Below the pieces are notes generated by a model. That model saw only the letters and a list, made by a program, of their open reading frames with translations. It was not told where the DNA came from and did not search any database. From Desulfovibrio legallii (GTDB lineage Bacteria; Desulfobacterota; Desulfovibrionia; Desulfovibrionales; Desulfovibrionaceae), in the NCBI RefSeq assembly GCF_900102485.1, contig NZ_FNBX01000010.1, forward strand, positions 1 to 64,000: a stretch of 64,000 bases of DNA, read 5' to 3'. Both the position numbers and the translations under genes were made by a program. Shown here one piece after another: positions 62,652 through 64,000 of this stretch. The stretch's first letter is position 1. Each line of letters starts with the position of its first letter.

Positions 62652-64000
62652 ATGGTTGGGAAAAGAAAAAGCCTTTGTGCCGTGCTCGTGCTGGCGGGCA
62701 TGCTGTGGGCCGGGCTGGCCGCGGCGGCGAATCCGATCATGCTCCAGAGCGAGCGGTGGGAGCCCACGGTGCGGCAAAGCATCAATGAAATGTTCGTGCT
62801 CTACGGCAAGGGCAGCCCAGGCTACAATCCGTCCATCCGCCCTTACGCGGTGTTTGATTTTGACAATACCGTTTCCATCCTGGACGTGGAAGAACAGTTG
62901 GCCATCTATCAGCTGGAGAATCTGCGCTTTGCCGTGCCGCCGGAGCAGATGTACGCCGTGCTGACCACCGGCGTGCCGGACGTCAATAAAGACCTGGGCA
63001 AGGACTGGGGGGGCCTGACGGTGGCCACGGTGGCCGCGGACGCCGCCGCCGCCTACAAACGGCTGTACGCCAAGGGCTATGTGGCCGCGGACGGCTCCCG
63101 GGCCGCCGGCAAGGCGGCGTGGATGGCCAGCGACGACTGGAAGGAATTTGCCGCCAAGGCCCGCTGGCTGTACGACGCCATTGGCGACACCATGGACGTT
63201 TCCGTGTCCTACCCCTGGATCACCTACTGGTTTACGGGCATGACCCCACAGCAGGTCTACGATCTGGCCCACGAGGCCTTTACCTACTATGCCAAGGCCA
63301 GCAGCGAAAAAGATTTCTGGCGGAAGATCACCTGGAAAAGTCCGGCGGCCTATGCCGGTTCCAAGGCGGGACCGCTTTCCATCAGCTTCAAGCAGGGCAT
63401 AACCGTCTCGCCGGAAATGCGCGAGCTGTTCCACGCGCTGGAGGCCAACGGCTTTGACGCCTGGGTGTGTTCCGCTTCGTTTATCGACGTCATTTCCGCC
63501 GCCGTGAGCCCGGAGGTTTTCGGCATTGAAGGCGTGGACGGCGTGCTGGCCATGACCAATAAGGAGAAAAACGGCCGTTACATAAATGCCTATGACTACG
63601 ACTTCCATGCCCAGACCCAGGGCAAGGGCAAGACCGAGAGCATTTCCAAACTGATTCTGCCCCTTTACCGCAACCGGGGGCCGGTTTTTGTGGCCTTTGA
63701 TTCTCAGGGCGACTTCAACTTTGTGAGCGAATATGCGGATACGGCCCTGGGCCTGGCGCTCAACCGCGCGCGTAAGGACGACGCGGGCATCCTGGCTGCC
63801 GTGGCCCTGTACCAGAACGGCAAAAAACTCACCGTGGCCGAGGCCGTCAAGCAGGGGCAGACCCGCTATGTACTGCAGGGCCGCAATGAGAACGGGGGCT
63901 ACTTCTGGCCCCGGCCGGAGGTGCAGCTGCTGGGTAAGGACAAGCCCGTGCTGCTGAGCGCCAAGGCTGAAGGCTGGCTGCAAAAACTGCGGGAAGGCGT
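62652..64000 (+). CDS. Secreted HAD-superfamily phosphatase (partial)
   Basis: The gene runs off the window end after about 449 codons. It starts MVGKRKSLCAVLVLAGMLWA with a signal peptide (about 1-26). The HAD nucleophile motif is FDFDNT (Asp69, Asp71), with VCSASF as motif II, a Lys in QGKGKTE and an acidic VAFDSQGDFNF segment as motif IV. This resembles secreted phosphoserine-phosphatase-like proteins. GGAGG lies nine bases before the ATG. The substrate is unknown. Confidence 0.88.
   Translation, partial: MVGKRKSLCAVLVLAGMLWAGLAAAANPIMLQSERWEPTVRQSINEMFVLYGKGSPGYNPSIRPYAVFDFDNTVSILDVEEQLAIYQLENLRFAVPPEQMYAVLTTGVPDVNKDLGKDWGGLTVATVAADAAAAYKRLYAKGYVAADGSRAAGKAAWMASDDWKEFAAKARWLYDAIGDTMDVSVSYPWITYWFTGMTPQQVYDLAHEAFTYYAKASSEKDFWRKITWKSPAAYAGSKAGPLSISFKQGITVSPEMRELFHALEANGFDAWVCSASFIDVISAAVSPEVFGIEGVDGVLAMTNKEKNGRYINAYDYDFHAQTQGKGKTESISKLILPLYRNRGPVFVAFDSQGDFNFVSEYADTALGLALNRARKDDAGILAAVALYQNGKKLTVAEAVKQGQTRYVLQGRNENGGYFWPRPEVQLLGKDKPVLLSAKAEGWLQKLREG

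Overview
The window is about 64 kb of GC-rich chromosome from a sulfate-reducing deltaproteobacterium of the Desulfovibrio group (Desulfovibrionota). The evidence is gene content and order. The run ispE - tRNA-Gln - prs - rplY - pth - carD - rho, with hslV, cysS and rpiB upstream, matches what I recall of Desulfovibrio genomes. The flgF-flgG-flgA-flgH cluster, a paired MoxR/DUF2201 module, zapB-zapA-6S RNA-rny and short cobalamin-dependent metH fit the same group. No prophage, CRISPR array, restriction system or insertion-sequence transposase is visible. Most of the window is ordinary core genome.

Layout. 1-366: low-GC sequence of uncertain origin next to tRNA-Val and its terminator. 382-16006: a long minus-strand block with an ACT protein, tatA, rho, carD, pth, an alpha/beta hydrolase, rplY, prs, tRNA-Gln, ispE, hslV, an M48 protease, cysS, rpiB, a lipoprotein, a TPR lipoprotein and a sigma-32-type factor with an unusual N-terminal extension. 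16187-22425: plus-strand metH, a thioredoxin-like protein, a GNAT enzyme, hpt, a zinc-ribbon membrane protein and aroP. 22507-29240: minus-strand tandem HD-GYP proteins, lysC, tsaE, nnrDE and acpS. 29395-34293: plus-strand ugd, a zinc ribbon, the MoxR/DUF2201 pair and an unknown gene. 34302-39279: fmdB-type ribbon, DJ-1 family gene and flgFGAH. 39478-46812: a membrane protein, mntP, two OsmC paralogues, glmU, zapB, zapA, 6S RNA, rny and a TRIC/UPF0126 protein. 47055-64000: small accessory genes, mtaB, an M15 peptidase, DUF2207, a paired SMR transporter, a YkgJ-type protein, a 56-residue CxxCxGxG peptide, mutM, an acetolactate-synthase-like enzyme, dgt, cysC, a LysM lytic transglycosylase, a SpoU methyltransferase and a truncated secreted HAD phosphatase.

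The most unusual signal is not a gene. A dispersed palindromic repeat of about 120-150 bp occurs at least seven times, plus one short remnant, always between genes (3.4, 33.6, 35.5, 46.9, 48.05, 50.5, 53.2 and 54.3 kb). It has three stem-loops, and paired substitutions between copies keep two of the stems intact. Its ends are inverted repeats (GAGCAGA / TCTGCTC). In several copies the end of the repeat supplies the TAG stop codon of the neighbouring gene, either in a left-end TAGGGC or a right-end CTAG. It looks like a non-autonomous mobile or REP-like element whose insertion or survival is tied to stop codons. Other signals worth a look are a perfect Fur-box-like palindrome inside the promoter spacer of a DUF2325 gene, a terminator-like hairpin just upstream of cysC, and a flagellar rod/ring operon that ends after flgH in one of these repeats.

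Start codons were chosen by ribosome-binding sites and family length, and alternatives are noted. Family assignments come from recognised motifs read by eye, without database searches.
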